Shown: positions 8,060-16,744 of the stretch, one piece after another | How the letters are laid out: every line of letters starts with the position of its first letter | Numbering within the stretch: position 1 is the first letter of the stretch | Origin: JAYPHU01 sp964611435 | GTDB lineage: Bacteria > Pseudomonadota > Alphaproteobacteria > Rhodospirillales > UBA2165 | NCBI GenBank assembly: GCA_964611435.1 | Contig: CAZSXT010000004.1 | Coordinates: forward strand, 62,001 to 126,000 | DNA length: 64,000 nucleotides | Direction: 5' to 3' | Notes under the pieces: model-generated | The model's input: the letters and a program-made list of their open reading frames with translations, nothing else | What the model was told of the DNA's origin: nothing | Databases searched by the model: none | Made by a program: the position numbers and the translations under genes

Positions 8060-8404
8060 TCAACCGACGAACAATGTTGCTGCGGCGTTCTGCATTGGGC
8101 GGCCACTCGAAGATAAGTCCCGCCGGTCGTTATAGACGGAGCCGATGTCTTTTTGATCTTTAAGGAATCCGGCTTGGAACAAATCTCGTTCACTCGCCAT
8201 TTCAAACATTCCGTTAAGGATAAAACTCTCCGACCGAGGGCACACACCACAGACGTAAAACTCAACATCGCCGCTCAGGTTTGCCGCGACCCAGTCAAAC
8301 AAGTCTTGTGACGACCCCTCCAAAATAAAATATCTGCCGTATCTCAATTCAGGCATTGTTCCAGGTCCATAGTCAATCGTTCGCCATATAGTATGTTTGT
8401 TCAC
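8060..8404 (-). CDS. Hypothetical protein (114 aa)
   Basis: An ATG at 8404 opens a 114-residue frame of ordinary globular composition, with segments such as WRTIDYGPGTMPELRYGRYF and FEMASERDLFQAGFL, and two cysteines near residues 52-55 (CGVC). No family is recognised. It lies in an A+T-richer interval between the fimbrial pseudogene and the epimerase gene and may be a decayed or recently acquired gene. Its C-terminal part (after about residue 85) is low in hydrophobic residues and could be beyond a mutated end. Support is composition only. Confidence 0.4.
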   Translation of the reverse strand: MNKHTIWRTIDYGPGTMPELRYGRYFILEGSSQDLFDWVAANLSGDVEFYVCGVCPRSESFILNGMFEMASERDLFQAGFLKDQKDIGSVYNDRRDLSSSGRPMQNAAATLFVG

Positions 8405-8555
8405 TCGGCAGACATTAACGAAACCATATGTCGGTCGTGTGAACGGGATGTAAACCGCCGTTTCCGCTCTCGTAAAATTCTCGGTCCGCCCGATTGATTG
8501 GCCGGGTCAAGTACGTTACTAGGTCCCTCATAAAATCGTATACTGGGGAGGTTTC

Positions 8556-8981
8556 ATGGGCTCGGCGTCTGCACCGATTCCCGCCAATAATTTGGACCAT
8601 GTCTCGCTGGCCGTACCGGATCTGGCGGCAGCGCTGGACATGTACCAAACCCGCTTTGGCTGTGAGGTGACTGCCCCCAAGGACCTGCCGGAGCAAGGCA
8701 TCCGCATGGCCTATGTTCTGCTCGGCAATGCTAAAATCGAACTTATGGAACCCCTCGACAGCTCATCCCCCATCGCTAAATTCTTGGAGCGGCATCCGAC
8801 CGGCGGCATCCATCATTTCTGCCTGACCACGGACGATGTGGACGCGGCTGCCAAGGCCGGCGGCGAAGACTACCAGGTCCTGGCGGACCCGAAACCTGGT
8901 CATCATGGCCGGGACCTATTTTTCATTCATCCCAAGGATTCCCTCGGCGCACTAATCGAGATTGAGGAAGCCGAGGAATAG
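8556..8981 (+). CDS. mce: Methylmalonyl-CoA epimerase
   Basis: This 141-residue vicinal-oxygen-chelate protein matches methylmalonyl-CoA epimerase, which interconverts the 2R and 2S forms between propionyl-CoA carboxylase and the mutase. Expected metal ligands are visible: H15 (LDHVSLAV), Q47 (PEQGIR), H87 (GIHHFCL) and E136 (GALIEIE). HPKDSLGALIEIEE is the family's C-terminal signature. GGGGAGG precedes the ATG. Carboxylase and mutase genes are not adjacent. Instead it leads a run of five co-directional catabolic genes, suggesting that the pathway ends in propionyl-CoA, or that this copy acts on a related CoA ester. Confidence 0.85.
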   Translation: MGSASAPIPANNLDHVSLAVPDLAAALDMYQTRFGCEVTAPKDLPEQGIRMAYVLLGNAKIELMEPLDSSSPIAKFLERHPTGGIHHFCLTTDDVDAAAKAGGEDYQVLADPKPGHHGRDLFFIHPKDSLGALIEIEEAEE

Positions 8982-9008
8982 CCAAGACAAATCGAAGGAG
9001 AGAAAGAC

Positions 9009-9875
9009 GTGATCGCTGAACGCAACTACAAGGAAATCATTTTCGAGGTCAAAGACGATGTGGCCTGGATCACCATCAACCGGGCGGACGTGATGAACGC
9101 CTTCCGGGAACAGACCCTGGATGAGCTGATCGACGCAGTGAAGTCCACCCGCGAAGATGCATCTATCGTTTGCGCCGTGATCACCGGTGCGGGTGATAAA
9201 GCCTTTTCCGCCGGCGGCGACTTCCACGCCATGATGAAGCTCAACCGGGCCAACGCCATGCACTGGAACGACCGGATGCTCGGCCTCGCCATGGCCATCC
9301 GCGGTGTCCCGATCCCGGTGATCGCCATGGTCCATGGCTACTGCATGGGCGGCGGTCATGAATTGGCTTTGTGGTGCGATCTGGTGATTTCCGCCGATGA
9401 CGGCGTATTCGGCCAGACCGGCGCGAAAGTCGGCGCCTGCCCGACCGTCGGCGCGACCCAGTACATTCCCCGCCTGATCGGGGATCGTAAGGCCAAGGAA
9501 ATGATTTTCCTCTGCCGCACCTTCAAGGCGGAAGAAGCTGTTCAGGTAGGCTTGATCAACAAGGTGGTGCCCAAGGCCAAGCTGCGGGAAGAAACCGAAG
9601 CCTGGTGCCAACAGATGAAAGGTTATTCCGGTCAAACCCTGCGGGCCACCAAGAAGTCGCTGAACTTTGAATCGGACGAACTTTATGCCTCCTGGCAGCA
9701 GGGCATGGAATTGCTGGCGGAGATTTGGGGCTCGGAAGAATCCCTGGAAGGCATGAACGCCTTCATGGAAAAACGCAAACCCGACTTCCATCAGTTCCGG
9801 CTGCGGCGGAAGGAGAAAGTCGATCAATACCTGGACGACCTTGCAAACGACCGCAACGAACGGCCAAAGGGATAA
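9009..9875 (+). CDS. Crotonase-family protein of the MenB/BadI type
   Basis: This 288-residue enoyl-CoA hydratase/isomerase-fold protein has the oxyanion-hole segments FSAGGDFHAM (66-75) and HGYCMGGGHELAL (109-121). Beyond the general fold, DGVFGQTGAKVGA (131-143), IFLCRTF and the tail EGMNAFMEKRKPDFHQFR resemble naphthoate synthase and 2-ketocyclohexanecarboxyl-CoA hydrolase (BadI). This hints at a ring-cleaving (retro-Claisen/Dieckmann) role. It starts 27 bases after the epimerase with a GGAGAGAAAG site and ends five bases before the CoA transferase. Family is certain; the ring-opening role is inference. Confidence 0.82.
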   Translation: MIAERNYKEIIFEVKDDVAWITINRADVMNAFREQTLDELIDAVKSTREDASIVCAVITGAGDKAFSAGGDFHAMMKLNRANAMHWNDRMLGLAMAIRGVPIPVIAMVHGYCMGGGHELALWCDLVISADDGVFGQTGAKVGACPTVGATQYIPRLIGDRKAKEMIFLCRTFKAEEAVQVGLINKVVPKAKLREETEAWCQQMKGYSGQTLRATKKSLNFESDELYASWQQGMELLAEIWGSEESLEGMNAFMEKRKPDFHQFRLRRKEKVDQYLDDLANDRNERPKG

Positions 9876-9880
9876 CGCCT

Positions 9881-11086
9881 ATGACCGCCACCCCCGCCCC
9901 CGGCGCGCTGGACGGCATTAGGGTCATCGATCTGACCCGGATCCTGGCCGGGCCGTTCTGCACCATGAACCTGGGCGACATGGGCGCCGAGATCATCAAG
10001 GTGGAACAGCCGGGCCGGGGCGACGACACACGGGTCTGGGGCCCGCCCTTTGCCGGCGACGTGGCCGCGTATTTCTTGGGCGTTAATCGCTCCAAAAAAA
10101 GCATCAACCTCAATCTCAAGTCGGAGAAAGGACGCGATATTCTCCGCGCGCTCCTCAAAGAGGCGGACGTCCTGATCGAGAACTTCAAGCCGGGCCAATT
10201 GGACGGCTGGGGCTTCACCAAGGAATGGATGGCGGAAAATGCGCCGCAAGTGGTGCATTGCGCCATCACGGGTTACGGCGAGAAAGGCCCCAAGGGCGGC
10301 TTTCCCGGCTATGACTTTTTGCTGCAGGCGGAAAGCGGATTGATGAGCATCACCGGCGAGGCCGATGGCAGCCCGTCCAAGCTGGGCGTGGCCATCGTCG
10401 ATGTCTGCACCGGCCAATACGCCGCTATGACGATCCTGGCGGGTCTACAGGCGCGGCACACCACCGGCAAAGGCCAGAAGATCGATCTGTGTTTGTTTAA
10501 CACCTCGCTCTCCATGCTGGTCAACGTGGCGTCCAATTATCTGATCGGCGGGTGGAAACCGGGGCGCTATGGTAACGGCCATCCGAACATCGTGCCCTAT
10601 GCAGACTATGTCTGCGGTGAAGGTTCCATCGCGCTAGCGGTCGGCAACGACACCCAGTTCGCCAAGTTCGCCGAGCTGGTGGACCGGCCCGACTGGGCCA
10701 CTGACGAGCGTTTCCAGAAGAACGCCGGCCGCGTGGAAAACCGGGACATTCTTGATCCGGAAATCCTGGAGGCGCTGTCAGCCAAATCGGCCGATGACTG
10801 GATCGCCCTTTTCGAAAAAGAGGGCCTGCCCTGCAGCAAAATCAATTCTGTCGAGGAAGCCCTGGAAAGCCCGCAAGCCGCCGCCAACGATATGGTGATC
10901 GAACTGGATCACCCCACGGCCGGCAAGGTCCGGACGCTGGGTGTGCCGTACACATTCCACGGCACCCCCGCCGTGCCCCGCTCCGCCCCGCCGATCCAGG
11001 GCGCAGATACAGAGAACATCTTGAGAGACATCGTCGGCATGACCGACGAAGAGATCACCGCGCTCAAAGACGACGGCGTGGTCTAG
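9881..11086 (+). CDS. Class III CoA transferase (CaiB/BaiF family)
   Basis: This 401-residue protein moves CoA between a donor thioester and a carboxylic acid. The N-terminal GIRVIDLTRILAGPFCTMNL (12-31), ENFKPGQLDGWG (100-111) and the segment ending VAIVDVCTG, with D174 at the expected catalytic aspartate position, identify the family. Length is typical. ATG 9881 has an AAGGGA site and was chosen because a longer frame would overlap the crotonase gene. It probably activates the pathway's acid substrate within the 8,556-12,778 set. The acid itself cannot be read from sequence. Confidence 0.88.
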   Translation: MTATPAPGALDGIRVIDLTRILAGPFCTMNLGDMGAEIIKVEQPGRGDDTRVWGPPFAGDVAAYFLGVNRSKKSINLNLKSEKGRDILRALLKEADVLIENFKPGQLDGWGFTKEWMAENAPQVVHCAITGYGEKGPKGGFPGYDFLLQAESGLMSITGEADGSPSKLGVAIVDVCTGQYAAMTILAGLQARHTTGKGQKIDLCLFNTSLSMLVNVASNYLIGGWKPGRYGNGHPNIVPYADYVCGEGSIALAVGNDTQFAKFAELVDRPDWATDERFQKNAGRVENRDILDPEILEALSAKSADDWIALFEKEGLPCSKINSVEEALESPQAAANDMVIELDHPTAGKVRTLGVPYTFHGTPAVPRSAPPIQGADTENILRDIVGMTDEEITALKDDGVV

Positions 11087-11100
11087 GAGGAGGAAGAAAC

Positions 11101-11859
11101 ATGTCGGACAAAGTCAAAGTCGCCATCGTGACCGGCGGCGGATCAGGGATCGGCCGGGCCTCGGCGCTGGCCCTGCAAAACGCAGGCTACAACGTCGCCA
11201 TCGCCGGACGGCGGGCCGACGCATTGCAGGAAACCGTTGATATGGGCAGCGCAGATGGGCCGGAAATGCTGGCCGTGCCGACGGATTTGTCGGATGAGAA
11301 GCAAATTGCCGCATTGTTCAAGACGACCATGGACAAGTTCGGCCGGTTGGATGTGCTGTTCAACAATGCCGGCGGCGGGGCGCCCCGCATACCCATGGAA
11401 GACCTGGACATCGCCGACTGGCGGCGCACGGTGGACGTGAACCTGACGGCCTGTTTTATCTGCGCCCAGGAAGCCATCCGCATCATGAAAAACCAGGACC
11501 CAAAGGGCGGGCGGATCATCAACAACGGGTCCATTTCGGCGCACACGCCTCGGCCGGATACGGTGGCCTACACCGCGACCAAGCACGCCATCACCGGGCT
11601 CACCAAAAGCATTTCGCTCGATTGCCGGAAGCACAATATCGCCTGCAGCCAGTTGGATATCGGCAATGCGGAGACCCCGCTGGCCGAACGCTTCAAACAC
11701 GGCGTGCCGCAAGCCAACGGCGACATCATGGTCGAGCCAGTGTTTGACGTGACCCACGCCGGCAACGCTATCGTTCAGATGGCGGAACTGCCGCTCGACA
11801 CCAATGTCCAATTCATGACCCTAATGGCCACCACCATGCCCTATATCGGCCGCGGCTAA
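11101..11859 (+). CDS. Short-chain dehydrogenase/reductase
   Basis: A 252-residue classical SDR. The nucleotide-binding motif TGGGSGIG is at 11-18, NNAG at 88-91, and the catalytic residues are S144 (NNGSIS), Y157 and K161 (YTATK). RR at 37-38 after the second strand suggests NADP preference. It follows the CoA transferase by 14 bases, with an AGGAGGAAG ribosome site just after that stop. In context it may oxidise a hydroxyacyl-CoA, as BadH does beside BadI, but this pairing is an inference from neighbours only. Confidence 0.88.
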   Translation: MSDKVKVAIVTGGGSGIGRASALALQNAGYNVAIAGRRADALQETVDMGSADGPEMLAVPTDLSDEKQIAALFKTTMDKFGRLDVLFNNAGGGAPRIPMEDLDIADWRRTVDVNLTACFICAQEAIRIMKNQDPKGGRIINNGSISAHTPRPDTVAYTATKHAITGLTKSISLDCRKHNIACSQLDIGNAETPLAERFKHGVPQANGDIMVEPVFDVTHAGNAIVQMAELPLDTNVQFMTLMATTMPYIGRG

Positions 11860-11893
11860 GCCGGGCCTTGTTCAGACCTTTAGGAGAGTAGAC

Positions 11894-12778
11894 GTGAACG
11901 ACCAGATCAGAAATTGCATCGCCCCCGACCGCAACCCGCGCAAGCCGGACTATACGTTGCCGGCCGGCGCCATCGATACCCATGTGCATGTGTTCTACGA
12001 CAAGTACCCGCTATCGCCGGGCCGGGGCTATAACCCGCCAGAATCCACCCTGGATGATCTCAAACATCTGCATGCGACGTTGGGCGTCGATCGGGTGGTC
12101 TTTACCCAGCCCTCAATCTACGGCACCGACAATTCCGCCATTCTGGACGGCATGAACGCGTTGAACGCGGAAACACCCGACCGCGCCCGCGCCGTGGTCG
12201 CCATCACCATGGATTTCTCCGATGACGAGCTCGCCAAGATGAACGAAATCGGCGTGCGCGGCGTGCGGCTGAACACCGACAACAAGGGCGGCATGCCGGT
12301 CGAACTCAACGAGTTGGACAGCCTCGCCGACAAAATTGCTCAGTTTGACTGGCACTTCGAATGGCTGTTCCCGGGCAAAGACATTGTCGATCTGATGCCG
12401 GTCTTCAAAAAGACCAAAATTCCCATGTCCATCGGCCACTTCGCCTATCAACCGGCCACGGCGGGCATCGACGCGCCGGGCTTCCAGGCGCTGTTGGAGC
12501 TGATGAAGGAGGGCAATACATGGATCAAGATTTCCGGGGCCAACCGGGTCAGCGAGACCGATCTGCCGCCCTATGACGACGTGCTGCCCATGGCCCGCGC
12601 GTTGATTGATGCCGCGCCGGACCGGGTGATGTGGGGCACCGACTGGCCGCATCCGAACAAATACGAGGTCAATCCGAATGACGGCGACCTCGCCGACGCC
12701 TTCGCCGAATGGGTGGAGGATGACGCGATGCGCCAGAAGATCATGACGGATACCCCGGCGGCGTTTTATCGGTTTTGA
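11894..12778 (+). CDS. Amidohydrolase-2 family hydrolase (TIM barrel)
   Basis: A 294-residue protein of the amidohydrolase_2 family, whose members include 2-pyrone-4,6-dicarboxylate lactonase (LigI) and related lactonases or decarboxylases. DTHVHVF (28-34) gives the first metal-site motif, GHFAY (about 178-182) the second histidine, and GTDWPHPN (about 249-256) the conserved aspartate. AGGAGAG precedes the GTG/ATG region; the start at 11894 (GTG) fits the spacing. It closes the five-gene catabolic run and probably hydrolyses a lactone or cyclic intermediate. The exact substrate is not determinable. Confidence 0.8.
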   Translation: MNDQIRNCIAPDRNPRKPDYTLPAGAIDTHVHVFYDKYPLSPGRGYNPPESTLDDLKHLHATLGVDRVVFTQPSIYGTDNSAILDGMNALNAETPDRARAVVAITMDFSDDELAKMNEIGVRGVRLNTDNKGGMPVELNELDSLADKIAQFDWHFEWLFPGKDIVDLMPVFKKTKIPMSIGHFAYQPATAGIDAPGFQALLELMKEGNTWIKISGANRVSETDLPPYDDVLPMARALIDAAPDRVMWGTDWPHPNKYEVNPNDGDLADAFAEWVEDDAMRQKIMTDTPAAFYRF

Positions 12779-12798
12779 CGGATTGGCTTTTAACTAGA

Positions 12799-12905
12799 TG
12801 GGTCCACGGATCACGGCTTCGCCGGTCCGTGGATGACTAGTTTTTTAGCCACCACTACTTTAGTCATGCGCGGACCGCTCCGCAGGAGCGTGATCCGCGT
12901 ACCCA
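12799..12905. repeat. Inverted pair of palindromic intergenic units
   Basis: Unit one, 12,799-12,839 on plus, starts TGGGTCCACGGATCACG and ends GTCCGTGGATGACTA. Unit two, 12,861-12,905, is the same type on minus (its plus sequence starts TAGTCATGCGCGGACC and ends GTGATCCGCGTACCCA). A T-rich spacer separates them. Each unit is itself a hairpin. Matching pairs occur at 29,826-29,933 and in degenerate form at 21,818-21,953. The site lies between convergent genes and may also stop transcription. Confidence 0.8.
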
Positions 12906-12920
12906 GGTTATAAATACCCC

Positions 12921-13928
12921 CTACAACTCCCCGATCACCTTCTCGCCGAACAGCTCGACCGTGCGGCGGAGTTCATCCAGGGTCTGATCGCCGAAGGCGA
13001 AACGGCAGAGGAAGTAATTGATCCCCGCCTCGTCATACTGCCGTTGGATTTCATCGCGGACCCGGTCCGGCGTACCGGCGATGCCCTGGCCGGTTTCGAC
13101 CATGCCGTCGAACGTCTCTGCATAGTGGACGCCGATCGGCGATTTGCCATATCGATCCCATAGGGTGAAGAAACTTTTACGCCAGACCGGATAGGCCCGG
13201 CGCGCCGTTTCCAGTGCTGCCTCGTCGGTTTCGGCAATGACAATATAGCGGGTCATGCCCATGAGAGGCTCCGGATCATTCTCCGCATGTGTTTCCCGCC
13301 ACCTACCGAAAAAGGCCTCGGCCACCTCTTTGGCCGGACCCGCCGGCAGATTGGTCACCACGTTGACATTGTTCTCCGCCGGCCACAGCGCGCTGGCCGG
13401 ATTGACCACCCCGTACCAAAGCGGCGGATGGGGCGTCTGCACCGGCAGGCAGTTGATGGGCATGTCCTCGACCTGAAAATGCTCACCCTTGAAATTGAGC
13501 ACGCCACCTTTCATCCCCTCGGTGATCAGCTCCAGCGCTTCGCGGTACATGGCTGGCGCCCGGTCGTAGTCCAAACCGTAATATCCATGTTCAATCGGGG
13601 AGATGCCTTTTCCGATACCCATTTCAAGCCGCCCGCCGCTCATCTGATCGAGCATGCATATTTCTTCCAACAGCCGGACCGGGTGATAAAGGGGCAGGCA
13701 ATAGACGACCGGACCGAAGCGCAGCCGGGTTGTCCGCTGAGCCAGCGCCGAGAGGAACACGTTGGGCGACGGCGCCATGCCCAGCGGCGTAGCGTGGTGT
13801 TCCGCCATATGATAGGCATAGATGCCCACCTGTTCGTACAGTTCCCCCAGCTTCAAGCGGTTCTCGTAGAACTCCCCGGGCGTGGCGGCGCCACCATAAT
13901 CCAAGTGGTCAAATACGCCGAATTTCAT
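12921..13928 (-). CDS. LLM-class flavin-dependent monooxygenase
   Basis: This 335-residue protein is a bacterial luciferase-like (LLM) oxidoreductase, a TIM barrel using FMNH2 or F420. Family signs are MKFGVFDHLDYGG at the start, YAYHMAEHHATPLGMAPSPN (37-56), RLEMGIGKGISPIE (about 99-112) and GTPDRVRDEI near the C-terminus. It is third in a minus-strand unit TauD, nitroreductase, LLM with spacers of only 26-30 bases. The nitroreductase-like flavoprotein could supply reduced flavin. No substrate is evident. Confidence 0.87.
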   Translation of the reverse strand: MKFGVFDHLDYGGAATPGEFYENRLKLGELYEQVGIYAYHMAEHHATPLGMAPSPNVFLSALAQRTTRLRFGPVVYCLPLYHPVRLLEEICMLDQMSGGRLEMGIGKGISPIEHGYYGLDYDRAPAMYREALELITEGMKGGVLNFKGEHFQVEDMPINCLPVQTPHPPLWYGVVNPASALWPAENNVNVVTNLPAGPAKEVAEAFFGRWRETHAENDPEPLMGMTRYIVIAETDEAALETARRAYPVWRKSFFTLWDRYGKSPIGVHYAETFDGMVETGQGIAGTPDRVRDEIQRQYDEAGINYFLCRFAFGDQTLDELRRTVELFGEKVIGEL

Positions 13929-13954
13929 GCTGTTCCCCTTGTGCCCACCTGCCG

Positions 13955-14788
13955 TTAGCTCAGATCAAACCCGTGACGCTTCAGAAACGCCCCCATGGCT
14001 GACAAGTCGCCGGCCTTGCATAACCGCCGGGAGACCTGTTCCGACCAGCCATAGAATTCCGGCGGCGGGTAGTCTTCGGTCTGCAAATAGTTTTCCGGCA
14101 ATATCGGGCGGATCGCGTGGCGGCGCTGATCGTAGGCGTCGATATTTTCCTCAAAGGCGTCATCGGAATAGCCGTCCCGGTGGACCACGGCCGCCGGCGG
14201 CAGCCGGAGGCTGATATCACGCTGCTCATCGGGCCAGCCGGCGGTTAGTCCGCAAATGGGGTACACGCCTTTCGGAATGCCCAACAGCGAACACGTTGCG
14301 TCCATGTCTCGGCGGATTTGGCTCACCCCGCAGCACCCAAGTCCCTGGGACTCAGCCGCCAGCACGTAACTTTGCATGGCAAGAGCCGCATCCACCGCCG
14401 CATTCATAAAACTGTCCGCGTTATTCTGGGCATAGGTCTTGCCGCGGAGTTCGGTGATCCGCCGCGCGCGGCGAAGATCACCGCAGAATATCAGCACCAC
14501 CGGCGCCTTGGCGACGAAAGCCATACCGGAAATCTCCGACAACCGGTCTTTGAGTCCCTGGTCCCGCACATCAATGATGGAATATTGCTGAAGATCGGAC
14601 TTGGCCGACGCCGATTGCGCACACGCCAAGAGCGTGGTGCGCAAACTCTCCGGCACCTCCCGCTCAAGATAGCGGCGGTAACTGCGCCGGGCCAAAATAT
14701 CGGCCAGGCGGCCGGCGGCCTGCGAGTCCAGGTCCACATCTGACGGCAAGCCGAAACGCGCCGTGATAAGTTCAGCGATATGCGCCAT
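13955..14788 (-). CDS. Nitroreductase-family flavoprotein
   Basis: A 277-residue FMN-dependent nitroreductase-fold protein. RRSYRRYLEREVP (about 34-46) is the usual FMN-contacting start, AAVDAALAMQSYVLAAESQG (about 129-148) the core helix, and GLGCCGVSQIRRD the flavin-binding loop. A longer C-terminal extension (residues about 200-277) resembles NfsA-like members. It sits between TauD and LLM genes with short spacers, so it may act as flavin reductase for the LLM enzyme. That partnership is inferred. Confidence 0.85.
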   Translation of the reverse strand: MAHIAELITARFGLPSDVDLDSQAAGRLADILARRSYRRYLEREVPESLRTTLLACAQSASAKSDLQQYSIIDVRDQGLKDRLSEISGMAFVAKAPVVLIFCGDLRRARRITELRGKTYAQNNADSFMNAAVDAALAMQSYVLAAESQGLGCCGVSQIRRDMDATCSLLGIPKGVYPICGLTAGWPDEQRDISLRLPPAAVVHRDGYSDDAFEENIDAYDQRRHAIRPILPENYLQTEDYPPPEFYGWSEQVSRRLCKAGDLSAMGAFLKRHGFDLS

Positions 14789-14818
14789 GGCGCTCTCCTT
14801 GCCTGTATATATTCCCGC

Positions 14819-15676
14819 TTAGTAGGGCTTGTCGCCGGCAATGATCACCCGGTGCATAAGCCGGTGCTCCGTATAGTCGAATAAGGCGTAGTGCAGGCTC
14901 ACCCGGTTGTCCCAGACGGCCAGATCATTGGTCCGCCATTTGTGCCGGTATTGGAATTCCGGTGTCCGAAGGTGATCAAACAGATAGTTTAGCAGAAACC
15001 GGCTTTCACGCCGGTCCATATCCTTGATGAAGCTGGTCATGGATTCGTTGACGAACAGGCCTTTTTGACCGGTTTCCGGGTGAGTGCGGACGACCGGATG
15101 GAGCGCCGGTGTATAGCTCGCTTTCTGCTCGCGCTTATAAATCTGGTAGTCCTTTTCCCACAGTTCCGGGCGGACATGTTCGTCATAAGGCTGATAGGAA
15201 TCGTGATAGGCCCACAAACCATCCACATGAGCCTTCATCCGGTCCGACAGGGCCTCATAGGCGGCGACGCCGTTCACCCAAATCGTATCGCCGCCTTCGG
15301 CCGGAATATCCTTGGCATACAGGGTCGTGCCCATGGACGGCTTTTCCCGGCCGACGAAATCCGTGTGCCACAAATCGCGGGTGACGTGCGGCGGGTTGTC
15401 CGAGTCGTACTCCAGAATATCTATCTCCGGCACGGTCGGGTGCTTTTCGAATCCCGAGACCGATGCGGGCTGCAAATCGCCGAACCGCCGGGAAAAGGCC
15501 ACCTGCTGTTTCTCGGTCAGGTTTTGATTCCGAAAGACAACGACCGTGCGATCCAATACCGCCTGGTGGATTTCATCAAACTGCCGGTTGGTGAGGTCCT
15601 GCGAAAGATCGACGCCCTCAATAATCGCGCCGCAGGCCGGCGACATTTCTTCAACGGTAATCGTTTCATATCCCAT
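14819..15676 (-). CDS. TauD/TfdA-family Fe(II)/2-oxoglutarate dioxygenase
   Basis: 285 residues with the facial triad H104-x-D106 (LWHTDFVG) and H262 (WDNRVSLHY), and arginines 272 and 276 for 2-oxoglutarate. Such enzymes hydroxylate next to a sulfonate, ether or similar group so that it breaks off. It leads the minus-strand unit with the nitroreductase and LLM genes. The upstream 180 bases, shared with the divergent EamA gene, should hold both promoters. One of four TauD paralogues in the window. Substrate unknown; taurine is only the family namesake. Confidence 0.88.
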   Translation of the reverse strand: MGYETITVEEMSPACGAIIEGVDLSQDLTNRQFDEIHQAVLDRTVVVFRNQNLTEKQQVAFSRRFGDLQPASVSGFEKHPTVPEIDILEYDSDNPPHVTRDLWHTDFVGREKPSMGTTLYAKDIPAEGGDTIWVNGVAAYEALSDRMKAHVDGLWAYHDSYQPYDEHVRPELWEKDYQIYKREQKASYTPALHPVVRTHPETGQKGLFVNESMTSFIKDMDRRESRFLLNYLFDHLRTPEFQYRHKWRTNDLAVWDNRVSLHYALFDYTEHRLMHRVIIAGDKPY

Positions 15677-15855
15677 TCTAGAGGACCTCCCATCCTAACG
15701 CACACCGGCGGCGAACCCTCTCAAAACCATCATTTAGGGTCCGGCGCTATCTCTTAGAGTTTAACAGATCAACCATGGGGACGAAAAGTCGGGAGGCTTG
15801 TGCCGTCCGATCCAACGGCCATAATCATAGCCGTTCCTTTCTGTAAGGCTACTCT

Positions 15856-16734
15856 GTGTCGTTTTCCTTCACCACAAATCTACGCGGCATATTCCTGATG
15901 ATGGTGGCGGCGACGGTCTTCGCGTTCAAAGACGGATTCGCCAAGCATCTGACCGCGACATACCCGGTTGCCGAACTCGTCATGGCGCAATACGGATTCA
16001 TGCTGCTTCTGGCATCTTCGCTACTCATCTGGCGATTTGGCTGGAAAGCAGCAATCCCTAACAGTTTGCCCTCTCAGCTACTGCGGGGATCATTGGGCGT
16101 GGGCACGGTGGCGCTGTTCTATCTGGCAATCCAGCACATCCCCCTGGCCGACGCCACAGCGCTCGCGTTTATATCTCCGATTGTGGTCACCCTCTTGTCG
16201 CCGGCCATCCTTAAGGAGAAAGTCGGGTTTCGCCGCTGGGCCGCGGTCATCATAGGGTTTATGGGAATCCTGTTGATTGTGCAGCCCGGATTTCAGGATA
16301 TTGGGGTTGGAACGTGGTACGCGATTGGGGCCGGGGTTGTGTTTGCGTTCTTCCAGATCGCCACGCGCAAACTGACGGTGAGCGAGCGTCCGCTTGTAAT
16401 GGTGGTCTATACGGGCGCGGTCGGCTTTTTCGCCACCGCCGCATTTAGCCCCCTCTTCTTTATCCCGCCACCGGCGGAGGACGCCCTGATACTCTTCGCC
16501 ATGGCCACCATGGGCTTCGCCGGACAAGGTCTCATGATCTACGCCTTCCTAGCCGCACCCGCCGTGGTCATTGCCCCGTTTTTCTATGTTTCCATTGTCG
16601 CCGCCACGGTCGTCGGCTATGTGGTCTTTGGCGACTTCCCAAACCTGACCGCCTGGATGGGAATCGCACTGATCATCGCGTGCGGCGTCTATATTGCTGT
16701 GAGAGAGGCAAAGGCCAAGGAACCGACGATCTAG
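15856..16734 (+). CDS. EamA/DMT-family transporter
   Basis: 292 residues, strongly hydrophobic, with about ten predicted membrane segments in two EamA halves (about 8-140 and 150-285). GTVALFYLAIQHIPLADATALAFISPI-type sequence around residues 77-103 is typical of S-adenosylmethionine/drug-metabolite (RhaT-like) permeases. The start is GTG at 15856. It is divergent from the TauD operon and convergent with the next TauD. Direction and substrate cannot be read from sequence. Confidence 0.85.
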   Translation: MSFSFTTNLRGIFLMMVAATVFAFKDGFAKHLTATYPVAELVMAQYGFMLLLASSLLIWRFGWKAAIPNSLPSQLLRGSLGVGTVALFYLAIQHIPLADATALAFISPIVVTLLSPAILKEKVGFRRWAAVIIGFMGILLIVQPGFQDIGVGTWYAIGAGVVFAFFQIATRKLTVSERPLVMVVYTGAVGFFATAAFSPLFFIPPPAEDALILFAMATMGFAGQGLMIYAFLAAPAVVIAPFFYVSIVAATVVGYVVFGDFPNLTAWMGIALIIACGVYIAVREAKAKEPTI

Positions 16735-16744
16735 GGCCATGACC

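Noticed and set aside
8415..8696. 93-residue minus-strand frame over the start of the epimerase gene
   Set aside because: It overlaps the well-supported epimerase gene antisense and has no ribosome site or family.
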